Of a stretch of 26,814 nucleotides of DNA, positions 7,455-15,389 are shown piece by piece. The DNA comes from CAYUIS01 sp964444825 (GTDB taxonomy: Bacteria > Chloroflexota > Anaerolineae > B4-G1): positions 1-26,814 of the forward strand of contig CAYUIS010000064.1 of assembly GCA_964444825.1 (NCBI GenBank). The letters run 5' to 3'. Below the pieces are notes generated by a model. It did no database searches. It was not told the DNA's origin and was given only the letters and a program-made list of their open reading frames with translations. The position numbers and the translations under genes were made by a program. Every line of letters starts with the position of its first letter. The stretch's first letter is position 1.

Positions 7455-9161
7455 ATGGAGATCATCAAGAGGAAAAAGAGGGACGATGTGCACCCATATA
7501 TCCCGGAGCTAGAGGATCTGTACCGGGCAGGGCGATGCACCCGTCGTGAATTCTTGCAGACAGCCACCTTGTTGGGTATGTCAGCGGCCGCTGCCGGTGC
7601 GTTCCTGGCCGGCTGTGGCCCCCAGCCGACGGAAGCTCCAGCGGCGGAGGAGCCGGCAGCACCTGCGGCGACAGAAGCACCGCCGGAACCCACCGGCCCC
7701 GCGCGTGGTGGCACGTGCACCGTTGCCACACGCGTGCAACGTCTCGACCATCCAGCGCGCCTGTCCTGGATCGAGGGTGCCAACGCGATGCGCTTGGTCA
7801 ATGAGTATCTGACCTTCACCGACTGGGACAATATCACCCATCCGTGGCTCCTGGAAAAGTGGGAGGCGAATGAGGCCGTCGATGAGTGGACCCTGTACCT
7901 CAACAAGGGCATCAAGTGGAATGACGGCTCAGACCTCACAATGGACGATGTCATCTTCACGATGAAGCAGTGGTTCGACGAGGAGGTAGGGTCCTCCATC
8001 CCCGGGTTGATGAGCTACCTCAATCCGGACAACATCGAGAAGGTGGATGATTACACCGTCAAGCTGTATCTCGATGCGGGCAATATCGGCGTGCCGCAGC
8101 ACCTTTTCCACTACCCGGCTCTGATCGTGCCCAAGACCTTTGAGGGTGACTGGGTGCGTCAGCCGGTCGGCACCGGCCCCTTCAAGCTGGTGGAATACGT
8201 CGAGTCCGAGCGCGCCGTCTTTGAGCGCCGCGAGGACTACTGGATGATGGGCGGGGATGGCAAGCCGCTGCCCTATCTCGACAAGATCGTCTTCCTCGAT
8301 CTGGGCGAGGAGGAGGCGGCTCGCATCGCAGCTCTGCAGAGCGGTCAGGTGGACAACATCTTTAACCCGTCCGCTGAGGTCTGGCAGGCGGTCAAGGATC
8401 TGCCGGGCATTGGCGTCTATTCCACGAGCACCGCGCAGACCTTTGTCATCCGCATGCGCGTGGATACCGAGCCCTTCAGCGACAATCGGGTGCGACAGGC
8501 GCTCAAAAAGTGCATCAATCGGCAAAAGGCCCTCGACCTGGCGTGGTTCGGCGAGGGGGTTCTGGCTCACGACGCCCACATCGCGCCCGTCCATCCCGCC
8601 TACTGCAAAAAGGACATCCCGCCCTATGATCCCGAAGGCGCGAAGCAGTTGCTGGCCGATGCTGGCTATCCCGATGGGTTGACCGTTGACCTGTTCACGC
8701 AAGAAGCACGGGCCGAGCCGGCATTGGCTCAATCGCTCGCAGAGACGGCTGCGGCTGGCGGGTTCACCATCAACCTCAACATTCTGCCTTCCGCCCAGTA
8801 CTGGGACATGTGGACGGAGGTAGACCTGGGCATTACCATCTGGGCGCACCGTCCGCTGGGCACTATGGTCCCGGCCCTGGCCTACACCGCCGATGAAGAG
8901 GGCAAGCCGGGGGCGTGGAACGAGACCCGCTGGGTGGATGAAGAGTTTTCCACTCTGTTGCGAGAGGCTGAGCGGACCCTCGATGTGGAGGCACGCCGCG
9001 AGATCTTTTGCAAGATGGAGGACATTCAGATGGAACGCGGCTCGGTGGGTATCGCTTTCTACACCAGCGTGTGGTACGTCTGCCACGAGAAATTCCAAAA
9101 CATCCGGGCGCACCCCACCAACTACGACCACTTTGACAACGTGTGGATCAAGGAGTCGTAA
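7455..9161 (+). CDS. ABC transporter solute-binding lipoprotein, family 5 (peptide/nickel type)
   Basis: A 568-residue extracytoplasmic substrate-binding protein. The start at 7455 was chosen for the AGAGGAGGAG ribosome site at 7436-7445; an upstream in-frame ATG at 7380 lacks one. After a charged stretch comes a twin-arginine-like signal (TRREFLQ, R30-R31), a hydrophobic segment and a lipobox FLAGC with C54 as the lipidation site, then an Ala/Pro/Glu-rich linker (about 55-82). The mature part shows typical SBP_bac_5 features: KWEANEAVDEWTLYLNKGIKW, here KWEANEA then WTLYLNKGIKW, VGTGPFKLVEY, AARIAALQSGQVD, FSDNRVRQALKKCINR and YDPEGAKQLLADAGYPDG. The family binds peptides, but also opines, betaine-like compounds, nickel and sugars, so the ligand could be the methylated substrate. 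It heads a complete importer set. Confidence 0.93.
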   Translation: MEIIKRKKRDDVHPYIPELEDLYRAGRCTRREFLQTATLLGMSAAAAGAFLAGCGPQPTEAPAAEEPAAPAATEAPPEPTGPARGGTCTVATRVQRLDHPARLSWIEGANAMRLVNEYLTFTDWDNITHPWLLEKWEANEAVDEWTLYLNKGIKWNDGSDLTMDDVIFTMKQWFDEEVGSSIPGLMSYLNPDNIEKVDDYTVKLYLDAGNIGVPQHLFHYPALIVPKTFEGDWVRQPVGTGPFKLVEYVESERAVFERREDYWMMGGDGKPLPYLDKIVFLDLGEEEAARIAALQSGQVDNIFNPSAEVWQAVKDLPGIGVYSTSTAQTFVIRMRVDTEPFSDNRVRQALKKCINRQKALDLAWFGEGVLAHDAHIAPVHPAYCKKDIPPYDPEGAKQLLADAGYPDGLTVDLFTQEARAEPALAQSLAETAAAGGFTINLNILPSAQYWDMWTEVDLGITIWAHRPLGTMVPALAYTADEEGKPGAWNETRWVDEEFSTLLREAERTLDVEARREIFCKMEDIQMERGSVGIAFYTSVWYVCHEKFQNIRAHPTNYDHFDNVWIKES

Positions 9162-9217
9162 CCTGCATCGCATGGGCCGGCTGTTGGGGTCGGTCTTGAT
9201 GTCAAAAACGTAACCAG

Positions 9218-9255
9218 TGGTGAGGTGGGCACGTCGGTCGGTGCCTGCCTCACCA
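9218..9255 (+). other. strong intercistronic hairpin after the binding-protein gene
   Basis: TGGTGAGGTGGGCAC (9218-9232) pairs with GTGCCTGCCTCACCA (9241-9255) across an 8-nt loop, giving a 15-bp RNA stem with two adjacent G-U pairs. It has no T tract. Its place between the solute-binding and permease genes fits an element that protects the upstream mRNA and lowers expression of the permeases, a common arrangement in ABC operons. Confidence 0.6.
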
Positions 9256-9279
9256 TGCCTGTTCTAGCCGGGGGGAATT

Positions 9280-10578
9280 ATGGCCAGGTTCATAGTTCGG
9301 CGTCTAGGTTTCATGTTGCTCACCATGCTTCTGGTCTCCATTGCCGTCTTTCTTATCTCTGAGGCGGCGCCCGGAGACGTCGCTCGTCACATTCTGGGGC
9401 AGTTTGCGTCCCCTGAGCAGGTGGAGCTGATGCGGGAACAGATGGGGTTGACTCAGCCGCTGTACGTCCGCTATTTGGACTGGTTGATCGGCAACGATTG
9501 GCGGCATCGTAACCTCGTCGGGATGGCGCTCACCTTTACCACTGTCGAGGGCCAGGCGGAGCCGCAATGGTACGCCGTGGCCTCCGATGGCACGTTAAGG
9601 CAGTGGAAGATGAAAGAGGATGGGTTGGTCGAGTTCCGCATCGCGGCGGATGGTACCCGGGAACAGACCGCCTTTGATGACTGGAGCCGGGACGAGAACG
9701 GCGATGAGGTGTTCTGGGGTGTGGATACGGCCAGTCACGTTGTCCTGTGGGGAAGAGAGGCGCGGGAAAGGGAGACAGGTGCTGCCGCTGCCGGGCGAGC
9801 GATGTCGGAGGGCAGCGGCCTCAAGTACTACCCGCTGCGCAAAGGTCTGTTGCGAGGCGACCCAGGTGTGTCTACACGCACGGGTCGTCCTGTCGGCCCC
9901 ACATTGGTGCGGCGTCTGCGCAACTCGTTTACGCTGGCCGCTATAGCGTTCGCTTTTATCATGCCGATTGCTTTGCTGCTGGGTCTGTTAGCTGGCCTGC
10001 GCGAGGGAGGGGCTGTGGATCGCACGATCTCGATTTTTAGCCTCGTCACCACCTCGGTTCCGACGTTTGCCAGCGGCGTTTTCCTGATCCTGGTCTTTGC
10101 CTTCTGGTTGGAACTCTTGCCGGGGGCGGCCATATTCGTGGACGATACGGCACCGTGGCAGCAGCCCAAGCTGCTCATATTGCCCGTGTTGACCCTGACG
10201 TTGGTGGAGATCGGATACGTCGCCCGCATGACGCGGGCCAGCATGATTGAGGTGATGAACGCGCCGTACATCCGAACCGCTTTCCTGAAGGGATTGCCCT
10301 ATTGGCGCATCATCTTCAGACACGCTGTCCGGAACGCGCTCATGGCCCCTATCACGGTCATTATGCTGCACGTCAACTGGCTGGTGGGTGGCATTGTCGT
10401 CGTAGAGTCGGTCTTTGGCTATCCAGGTCTGGGTATGTACCTGCTCGACTCGGCCCTGTTCAAGGACATCAATGCTATCGAGGCGGGTGCGATGATTATG
10501 GTCGCCCTGGCTGTCGGCACGCAGTTGATTGCCGACGTCTTGTATACGTTCCTCAACCCACGGATCCGCTATACGTGA
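9280..10578 (+). CDS. ABC transporter permease, DppB/OppB type, with a large insertion
   Basis: A 432-residue inner-membrane permease, about 100 residues longer than usual. The first membrane helix is at about 8-28, followed by the normal loop (GDVARHILGQ, QMGLTQPLYVRYLDWL). Around residues 71-187 lies an insertion of about 115 residues rich in Trp, Asp, Glu and Gly (for example QWYAVASDGTLRQWKMKEDG), after which the family sequence resumes with KGLLRGDPGVSTRTGRPV and four to five more helices. The coupling (EAA) loop is FLKGLPYWRIIFRHAVRNAL and the ending VLYTFLNPRIRY is standard. The insertion lies between helix 1 and helix 2, on the external face, where it could contact the binding protein. 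The frame is continuous, so it is not a frameshift product. It pairs with the next permease. Confidence 0.93.
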   Translation: MARFIVRRLGFMLLTMLLVSIAVFLISEAAPGDVARHILGQFASPEQVELMREQMGLTQPLYVRYLDWLIGNDWRHRNLVGMALTFTTVEGQAEPQWYAVASDGTLRQWKMKEDGLVEFRIAADGTREQTAFDDWSRDENGDEVFWGVDTASHVVLWGREARERETGAAAAGRAMSEGSGLKYYPLRKGLLRGDPGVSTRTGRPVGPTLVRRLRNSFTLAAIAFAFIMPIALLLGLLAGLREGGAVDRTISIFSLVTTSVPTFASGVFLILVFAFWLELLPGAAIFVDDTAPWQQPKLLILPVLTLTLVEIGYVARMTRASMIEVMNAPYIRTAFLKGLPYWRIIFRHAVRNALMAPITVIMLHVNWLVGGIVVVESVFGYPGLGMYLLDSALFKDINAIEAGAMIMVALAVGTQLIADVLYTFLNPRIRYT

Positions 10579-10597
10579 AGTGTGAGAAAGGGAGTGA

Positions 10598-11491
10598 ATG
10601 ATCATGACTGTTGCTGAAACGACTTCAGGTAAAGCCAAAGAAACTAGGGTAGGACCGTTGCGCGGATTGTGGGAGGCCGTATCCATCATCTTCCGATCCG
10701 GCGTTGGCACTGTTGGGCTGGCTGTTATTGTGTTCTGGATACTCGTCGCCATCTTTGCACCTCTGCTCGCCCCCCATAGTCCACTGGCGCAGGACTCTTC
10801 AGCCATCAACCAGCCTCCGTCCAGCGCGTACGTACTGGGCACCGACAACATGGGACGGGATATGCTTTCGCGGCTGATCCATGGCAGCCGCACAATCCTG
10901 CTCCTGGCCCCGATCTCGGTGGCTTGCTCGGTCGCTGTAGGGACCTTTCTGGGACTTCTCGGCGGCTATTTCGGGGGTTTGATCGACGAGGTTGTGATGC
11001 GGATTCTCGACGCCATCATGGCATTCCCCACGATTTTGCTCTATCTGATCATCATCGCCGCTATCGGGCCGTCGGCCATGAACGTCGTCATAGCGATCAC
11101 CTTTGTGGGGGCGCCAGGGGTTGCGCGCCTGGTACGCAGCCTGACTCTGGACATCCGCACACGGGACTATATCCGCGCCGCCGAGACCCGGGGTGAGAAT
11201 CCGTTCTATATCATGTTCTTCGAGATCCTACCCAATGCCCGTGGCCCGATCATTATCGATTCGATGCTGCGTGTTGGCTATGCGATCTTTTCTATCGGGA
11301 CACTGGGTTTCCTGGGTCTGGGACTACCCCCGCCCACACCTGACTGGGGCGGCATGATCAGCGAGGCCCGCAAGTTCATCTGGACGAATCCGCTGGGCGT
11401 GCTGTGGCCGGCCCTGGCGATATCCAGCCTGGTCGTGGCACTGAATCTCTTCGCTGATGGTCTGCGAGAAGAGTCGACGCGCTACCAATAA
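10598..11491 (+). CDS. ABC transporter permease, DppC/OppC type
   Basis: A 297-residue inner-membrane permease of normal length. The N-terminal cytoplasmic tail is followed by a first helix (about 36-57), the family block LGTDNMGRDMLSRLIHGSR (about 80-98) and five further helices. The coupling loop is AAETRGENPFYIMFFEILPN, and the C-terminus ends with LNLFADGLREE, as usual. Translation could begin at 10598 or at the in-frame ATG at 10604; GGGAG lies just upstream. It forms the heterodimeric channel with the preceding permease, 19 nt upstream. Confidence 0.94.
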   Translation: MIMTVAETTSGKAKETRVGPLRGLWEAVSIIFRSGVGTVGLAVIVFWILVAIFAPLLAPHSPLAQDSSAINQPPSSAYVLGTDNMGRDMLSRLIHGSRTILLLAPISVACSVAVGTFLGLLGGYFGGLIDEVVMRILDAIMAFPTILLYLIIIAAIGPSAMNVVIAITFVGAPGVARLVRSLTLDIRTRDYIRAAETRGENPFYIMFFEILPNARGPIIIDSMLRVGYAIFSIGTLGFLGLGLPPPTPDWGGMISEARKFIWTNPLGVLWPALAISSLVVALNLFADGLREESTRYQ

Positions 11492-11504
11492 GGGAGTGTG
11501 AGAT

Positions 11505-13673
11505 ATGGAACAGGCACGAGATGACAGGCGGAGCGTTTCAGGTGACTGGGTACAGATCGGAGCACAGCCCACGCTGCAGGCGCGCGATGTGCCGGTGCTA
11601 GAGCTCAAGAACCTGGCCATCTCCTACGAGACCCGATATGGGGATGTTCAGGCGGTTCGGGATGTCAGCTTCACGCTCCAGCGCGGCGAGGCGTACAGCA
11701 TTGTGGGCGAGTCAGGTTGCGGGAAGAGCACGGTTGCCTTTGGCATCGTCAGTTTCCTGGGCCGCAACGGCAAGATCGTGGATGGGCATATCCTATTCCA
11801 AGGACAGGATCTGGTGGGGCGCTCGCAGGAGGAACTGCGCAAGCTGCGGGGCGATCGGATCGCCATGGTCTACCAGGACCCGATGCAGGCCCTCAATCCC
11901 TCAATGCGCATTGGCGACCAATTGTCGGAGGTGCTGGTCGTCCACCGTGGCATAGATGAGAGTGAGGCTGAGGAGATGTGCATCAATATGCTTGCACAGG
12001 TGCACATGCCCGATCCGGCCAGCGTGATGCAGCGCTATCCACACCAAATCTCTGGGGGCCAGCAGCAACGCGTGGTCATCGCGATGGCATTGCTCAACGA
12101 CCCGGCACTGCTGATCATGGACGAGCCGACCACGGCGCTAGACGTGACCGTCGAGGCGGCAGTGCTGGACCTGGTGGCCGAGTTGCAGCGGGCGTTTGAC
12201 ACGGCCATTATGTACATCAGCCACAACCTGGGCGTGGTCGCCCGCGTATCCGACAAGGTGGGCGTCATGTACGCGGGTACGATGGTGGAGCGCGCTACAG
12301 TGGAGAATGTCTACCTGCGACCTAGCCATCCCTACACCCTTGGCTTGATGCACTGCGTGCCCAAGCTGGGCATGGACAAATCCAGCAGTTATCTGTACCC
12401 AATCCGGGGACGGGTACCATCACCCAAGAATCTGCCACCTGGCTGTGTTTTTGAGCCCCGGTGTGACTTTGCGCGCCAGGTGTGCAGCCAGACGCCGCCC
12501 GAATTGCGTGAGGTGGAGGCTGGTCATTGGGCGCGCTGTCACTTCGCCGAGGACGTTCTGGAGGGGAAGCTGAAACTAGCGGAGGACCTAATACCCGACC
12601 TGGAACGGTTGGCAAGGCGTGCCGAGGAGGCTGAGCCTGTCCTAAGAATCGAGCACGCCAAGACGTACTACGAGGTCCCTTCAAAACAGCTTATCGGCGG
12701 CGGAAAGCAGTATGTCAAGGCGGTGGACGACGTCAGCTTTGATCTGAGACAGGGAGGGACGCTCGGCATCGTCGGCGAGTCGGGTTGCGGCAAGAGCACG
12801 CTGGTCAAGACGATTATTGGCCTGGAGAGCCCAACCGATGGCAAGTTCGAGTTTATGGGCCTTGATGTCTCGATCCCGGTTTCGGAGCGCAGTTTGGAAG
12901 TCATCAGCGAGTTGCAGATGGTGTTCCAGAACCCGGACTCGACGTTGAATCCTTCCTTCAGCGTCGGCTCTCAGATCGGCCGCCCGATACGCCGGTTCAA
13001 GACAGTGCCAGGTGACCAGGTCCGCGCGGAGGTAGTGCGCTTGCTGGATATGATGAGGCTGGGGGAGAACTATTACGATCGATTGCCCCGCCAGCTTAGC
13101 GGAGGGGAGAAGCAGCGGGTGGGCATCGCCCGGGCTATTGCCGGCCGTCCAGAACTGGTGCTGTGTGACGAGCCTGTCTCAGCCTTGGATGTATCGGTCC
13201 AGGCAGCAGTGCTTAACCTGCTTCTGGAGGTGCAGCAGGAGATGGGCACGACGATGGCCTTTATCGCCCACGACCTGAGTGTGGTGCGCTTCTTCTGCGA
13301 TTACATCGCCGTGATGTACCTGGGCCAGATTGTCGAGTTTGGCCCGGCAGAGGCGATTTACGCGCCACCCTATCATCCCTATACAGAGGCACTTCTTTCT
13401 GCCGTACCTGTCCCCGATCCCAGGGTCGGACAAAAACACATTCGTCTGAGTGGCACGGTGCCGAGCGCGCTCAACCCGCCGAGTGGCTGTCGCTTCCACA
13501 CGCGCTGTCCACGACGCGGTATGCTGCCCGATGGCGGCAAGATCTGCGAGACCGAGGTGCCACCCTGGGGGTACAATACCGAGGAACACCGTATCTTTTG
13601 CCACATCCCGCTGGAGGAACTGCGCCAGATGGCGCCGGTGGTGACCATAGAGGAGGAGTCGAATGCTGGTTAG
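11505..13673 (+). CDS. Fused two-domain ABC ATPase (DppD-DppF fusion)
   Basis: A 722-residue protein containing two complete nucleotide-binding domains that are usually encoded separately. Domain 1 has Walker A GESGCGKST (68-76), signature ISGGQQQR and Walker B LLIMDEPT, and then the oligopeptide-type C-terminal extension with PPGCVFEPRCDFARQVC. Domain 2 starts near residue 380, with Walker A GESGCGKST near 424, signature LSGGEKQR and Walker B LVLCDEPVSAL, and its own extension with PPSGCRFHTRCP. All catalytic motifs look intact in both halves, so both should hydrolyse ATP. It energises the two permeases upstream (13-nt gap). Its last 11 bases overlap the next gene. Confidence 0.95.
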   Translation: MEQARDDRRSVSGDWVQIGAQPTLQARDVPVLELKNLAISYETRYGDVQAVRDVSFTLQRGEAYSIVGESGCGKSTVAFGIVSFLGRNGKIVDGHILFQGQDLVGRSQEELRKLRGDRIAMVYQDPMQALNPSMRIGDQLSEVLVVHRGIDESEAEEMCINMLAQVHMPDPASVMQRYPHQISGGQQQRVVIAMALLNDPALLIMDEPTTALDVTVEAAVLDLVAELQRAFDTAIMYISHNLGVVARVSDKVGVMYAGTMVERATVENVYLRPSHPYTLGLMHCVPKLGMDKSSSYLYPIRGRVPSPKNLPPGCVFEPRCDFARQVCSQTPPELREVEAGHWARCHFAEDVLEGKLKLAEDLIPDLERLARRAEEAEPVLRIEHAKTYYEVPSKQLIGGGKQYVKAVDDVSFDLRQGGTLGIVGESGCGKSTLVKTIIGLESPTDGKFEFMGLDVSIPVSERSLEVISELQMVFQNPDSTLNPSFSVGSQIGRPIRRFKTVPGDQVRAEVVRLLDMMRLGENYYDRLPRQLSGGEKQRVGIARAIAGRPELVLCDEPVSALDVSVQAAVLNLLLEVQQEMGTTMAFIAHDLSVVRFFCDYIAVMYLGQIVEFGPAEAIYAPPYHPYTEALLSAVPVPDPRVGQKHIRLSGTVPSALNPPSGCRFHTRCPRRGMLPDGGKICETEVPPWGYNTEEHRIFCHIPLEELRQMAPVVTIEEESNAG

Positions 13674-14316
13674 AGACTATATGACTCGGCATCCGTTGAT
13701 GGCGGGGCCGGACATGCCCATCGTTGAAGCGAGACGCTATATGTGGGAGAACAACCTCCGTCATCTGCCCGTTGTGGGTGATGGAAAGCGGCTATTGGGC
13801 CTGGTGACCCGGCAAACGATGCTCGTTGACCCGGGCAAGCTTGGCAGCCTCGATATGTGGGAGATCGCCGGGTACCTATCCCGTCTGACCCTCGAGGATG
13901 TGATGATCAGGGCGGTGGATGTCATCACTTGCGGTCCCGAGATCACAATCGAAGAGGCGGCCCGAATCATGGTCGAAAACAAAGCTGGTTGCCTGCCCGT
14001 GGTCGAGGGTGGCCTAGTCGTCGGGATCATCACCGAGACGGACATGCTCACCCAGTTGATGGAGATGATGGCCACGCGGATACCAGGCGTGCGGGTGACT
14101 GTGCAGATGCCGGATGTCAAAGGGGAACTGGCAAAGCTGGTAGGCGCTATCAGCAGACAGGGGTGGGGCATCCGGGCTTGCGGCGGCGTCCCTGCTCCCA
14201 AGGCCCCAGGTAAGTGGGAGGCAGTGATCAAGATCCAGGGCGTGGACAAAGAAGAGGTCGTCGCTGCCCTGGAGGCTGTTGAAGGCCAGAAGATCATCGA
14301 TGCCCGAGAGGTCTAG
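13663..14316 (+). CDS. CBS-pair protein with C-terminal ACT-like domain
   Basis: A 217-residue soluble protein with two CBS motifs (about residues 5-60 and 78-132, with LRHLPVVGDGKRLLGLVTR and AGCLPVVEGGLVVGIITETD) followed by an ACT-like domain (about 142-215). CBS pairs sense adenine nucleotides and ACT domains sense amino acids, so this is a plausible regulator of energy or amino-acid state. It resembles AcuB-like proteins in layout. The gene overlaps the ATPase gene by 11 bp (ATG at 13663 inside the ATPase end), indicating translational coupling and suggesting that the protein acts on the transporter or pathway. A direct effect on the transporter is inference. The stop is TAG. Confidence 0.88.
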   Translation: MLVRDYMTRHPLMAGPDMPIVEARRYMWENNLRHLPVVGDGKRLLGLVTRQTMLVDPGKLGSLDMWEIAGYLSRLTLEDVMIRAVDVITCGPEITIEEAARIMVENKAGCLPVVEGGLVVGIITETDMLTQLMEMMATRIPGVRVTVQMPDVKGELAKLVGAISRQGWGIRACGGVPAPKAPGKWEAVIKIQGVDKEEVVAALEAVEGQKIIDAREV

Positions 14317-14400
14317 CAGGCACAGAGCGTGATGTGTGAGGCGTGTTGCATTATGTGCGATCGATCCGCACACGCGTATCGCTAGGCTGGAACGGATGGG

Positions 14401-14425
14401 GTCATAGGAGCTATGCTCCTATGAC
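14401..14425 (+). terminator. perfect 11-bp hairpin ending the transporter unit
   Basis: GTCATAGGAGC (14401-14411), loop TAT, GCTCCTATGAC (14415-14425), then TCTTT. The stem is perfect but the T tract is weak, so termination is likely rather than certain. A smaller stem, TGTGCG/CGCACA, lies at 14354-14372. No gene is visible in 14317-14572. Confidence 0.5.
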
Positions 14426-14501
14426 TCTTTGCTCATACGGACCTGCTCGGGCCTTACAAGATTGCCAGCATCCACTGTGTGATTCCTGAGGTAACAACAG
14501 G

Positions 14502-14529
14502 GTGACCAACGTGATGCTGGTCGTATGAT
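14502..14529 (+). promoter_or_regulatory. candidate promoter of the racemase-to-methyltransferase unit
   Basis: GTGACC (14502-14507, 4 of 6 to TTGACA) lies 16 bp before TATGAT (14524-14529, 5 of 6 to TATAAT). Alternative -10 hexamers occur at 14534 and 14544 in the repeat. The assignment is tentative. Confidence 0.35.
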
Positions 14530-14560
14530 GTCGTATGATGTCGTATGATGTCGTACGATA
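14521..14560 (+). repeat. 10-bp tandem repeat, 3 perfect copies plus one variant
   Basis: TCGTATGATG occurs three times in a row (14521-14550), then a diverged fourth unit TCGTACGATA. The period is close to one helical turn. Each perfect unit contains TATGAT, a near-consensus -10 hexamer. The array ends directly before the ribosome site of the racemase-like gene. Confidence 0.95.
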
Positions 14561-14572
14561 GGAGAAAGTCTA

Positions 14573-15361
14573 ATGGTCTACCAGAATAGGGATACGGGCA
14601 TTAACTATATCAAGGCCCGTAAGGACCATCGTTGCTATGGAATGGGCCTGGGCATCATCATTCTGGACGACGTATACCCAGGCTTTCCGGGCGATGTGCG
14701 CAACGCCAGTGCCTATCCGTTTCCCATCCAATACGAGATCGCCGAGGGGGTGGATATCCGTGCGCTGGTTCACAAAGAGGACAAGTCGCCGTGTCGAGAG
14801 CCGATCAGGCGGGCGGCCAGGAAGCTGGAGAATATGGGTTGCCGGGCCATCGCGGCCGAATGCGGCTACTTTGCCTACTTTCAGAAGGACATCGCGGGTT
14901 ACTTGGACGTGCCGGTCTTCATGTCCAGCCTGCTCCAGGTACCCTGGGCTCAGCGACTCATCGGCCCGAATAAGGTCGTGGGCCTTTTGGCGGCGCGGAA
15001 GGACAAGCTGACGCAATCTCACTTGGAAGCCGTCGGCATTCAGCCTGGCAGCAACTATGTGGTGGGTGGTGCTGAGGACGACGGCCGCTGCCCAGAGTTC
15101 GAGCACCTGTGGTATGAACCCGAGCGGACTGACCCGCCGGGGGCCTACTATGACAAGGCAGAGAAGGATTTCCTGCCAGTTGCCATCGAGTTCTATCGGG
15201 ACCATCCCAACATGGGGGCCATGGTATTGGAATGTACCGGCTTCCAACCTTTCGCCCGTGCACTCCAGCGAGAGATCGATATCCCGATCTTTAGTTGGGG
15301 CACGTTATTAGATTATGCCTACTCGGTGGTGGTTCACCGGGATTACTATGGGCATGTGTAA
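14573..15361 (+). CDS. Asp/Glu/hydantoin racemase-family protein
   Basis: A 262-residue cytoplasmic protein of the cofactor-independent aspartate/glutamate racemase superfamily. The paired catalytic cysteines are visible in AECGYF (C97) and LECTGF (C221), one per half of the two-domain fold, and the segment FMSSLLQVPW (117-126) is typical of the broad group annotated as aspartate/glutamate racemase family. Related enzymes racemise Asp, Glu or hydantoins, isomerise maleate, or decarboxylate arylmalonates, so the precise reaction is open. Near the methylaspartate ammonia-lyase gene a role in epimerising an amino-acid intermediate is attractive but unproven. A GGAGAAAG site precedes the ATG. It is the first gene of the second unit and lies directly behind the 10-bp repeat. 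Confidence 0.85.
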   Translation: MVYQNRDTGINYIKARKDHRCYGMGLGIIILDDVYPGFPGDVRNASAYPFPIQYEIAEGVDIRALVHKEDKSPCREPIRRAARKLENMGCRAIAAECGYFAYFQKDIAGYLDVPVFMSSLLQVPWAQRLIGPNKVVGLLAARKDKLTQSHLEAVGIQPGSNYVVGGAEDDGRCPEFEHLWYEPERTDPPGAYYDKAEKDFLPVAIEFYRDHPNMGAMVLECTGFQPFARALQREIDIPIFSWGTLLDYAYSVVVHRDYYGHV

Positions 15362-15389
15362 GCAGCGACACTAACCGCGCGGTCGGACA

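Noticed and set aside
7929..9173. 414-codon open frame on the minus strand
   Set aside because: It is the antisense shadow of the solute-binding protein gene in GC-rich DNA; the sense product has a full set of family motifs.
14521..14560. Repeat considered as a CRISPR remnant
   Set aside because: The 10-bp units are directly adjacent, without spacers, and far too short for CRISPR repeats; no cas genes are present.
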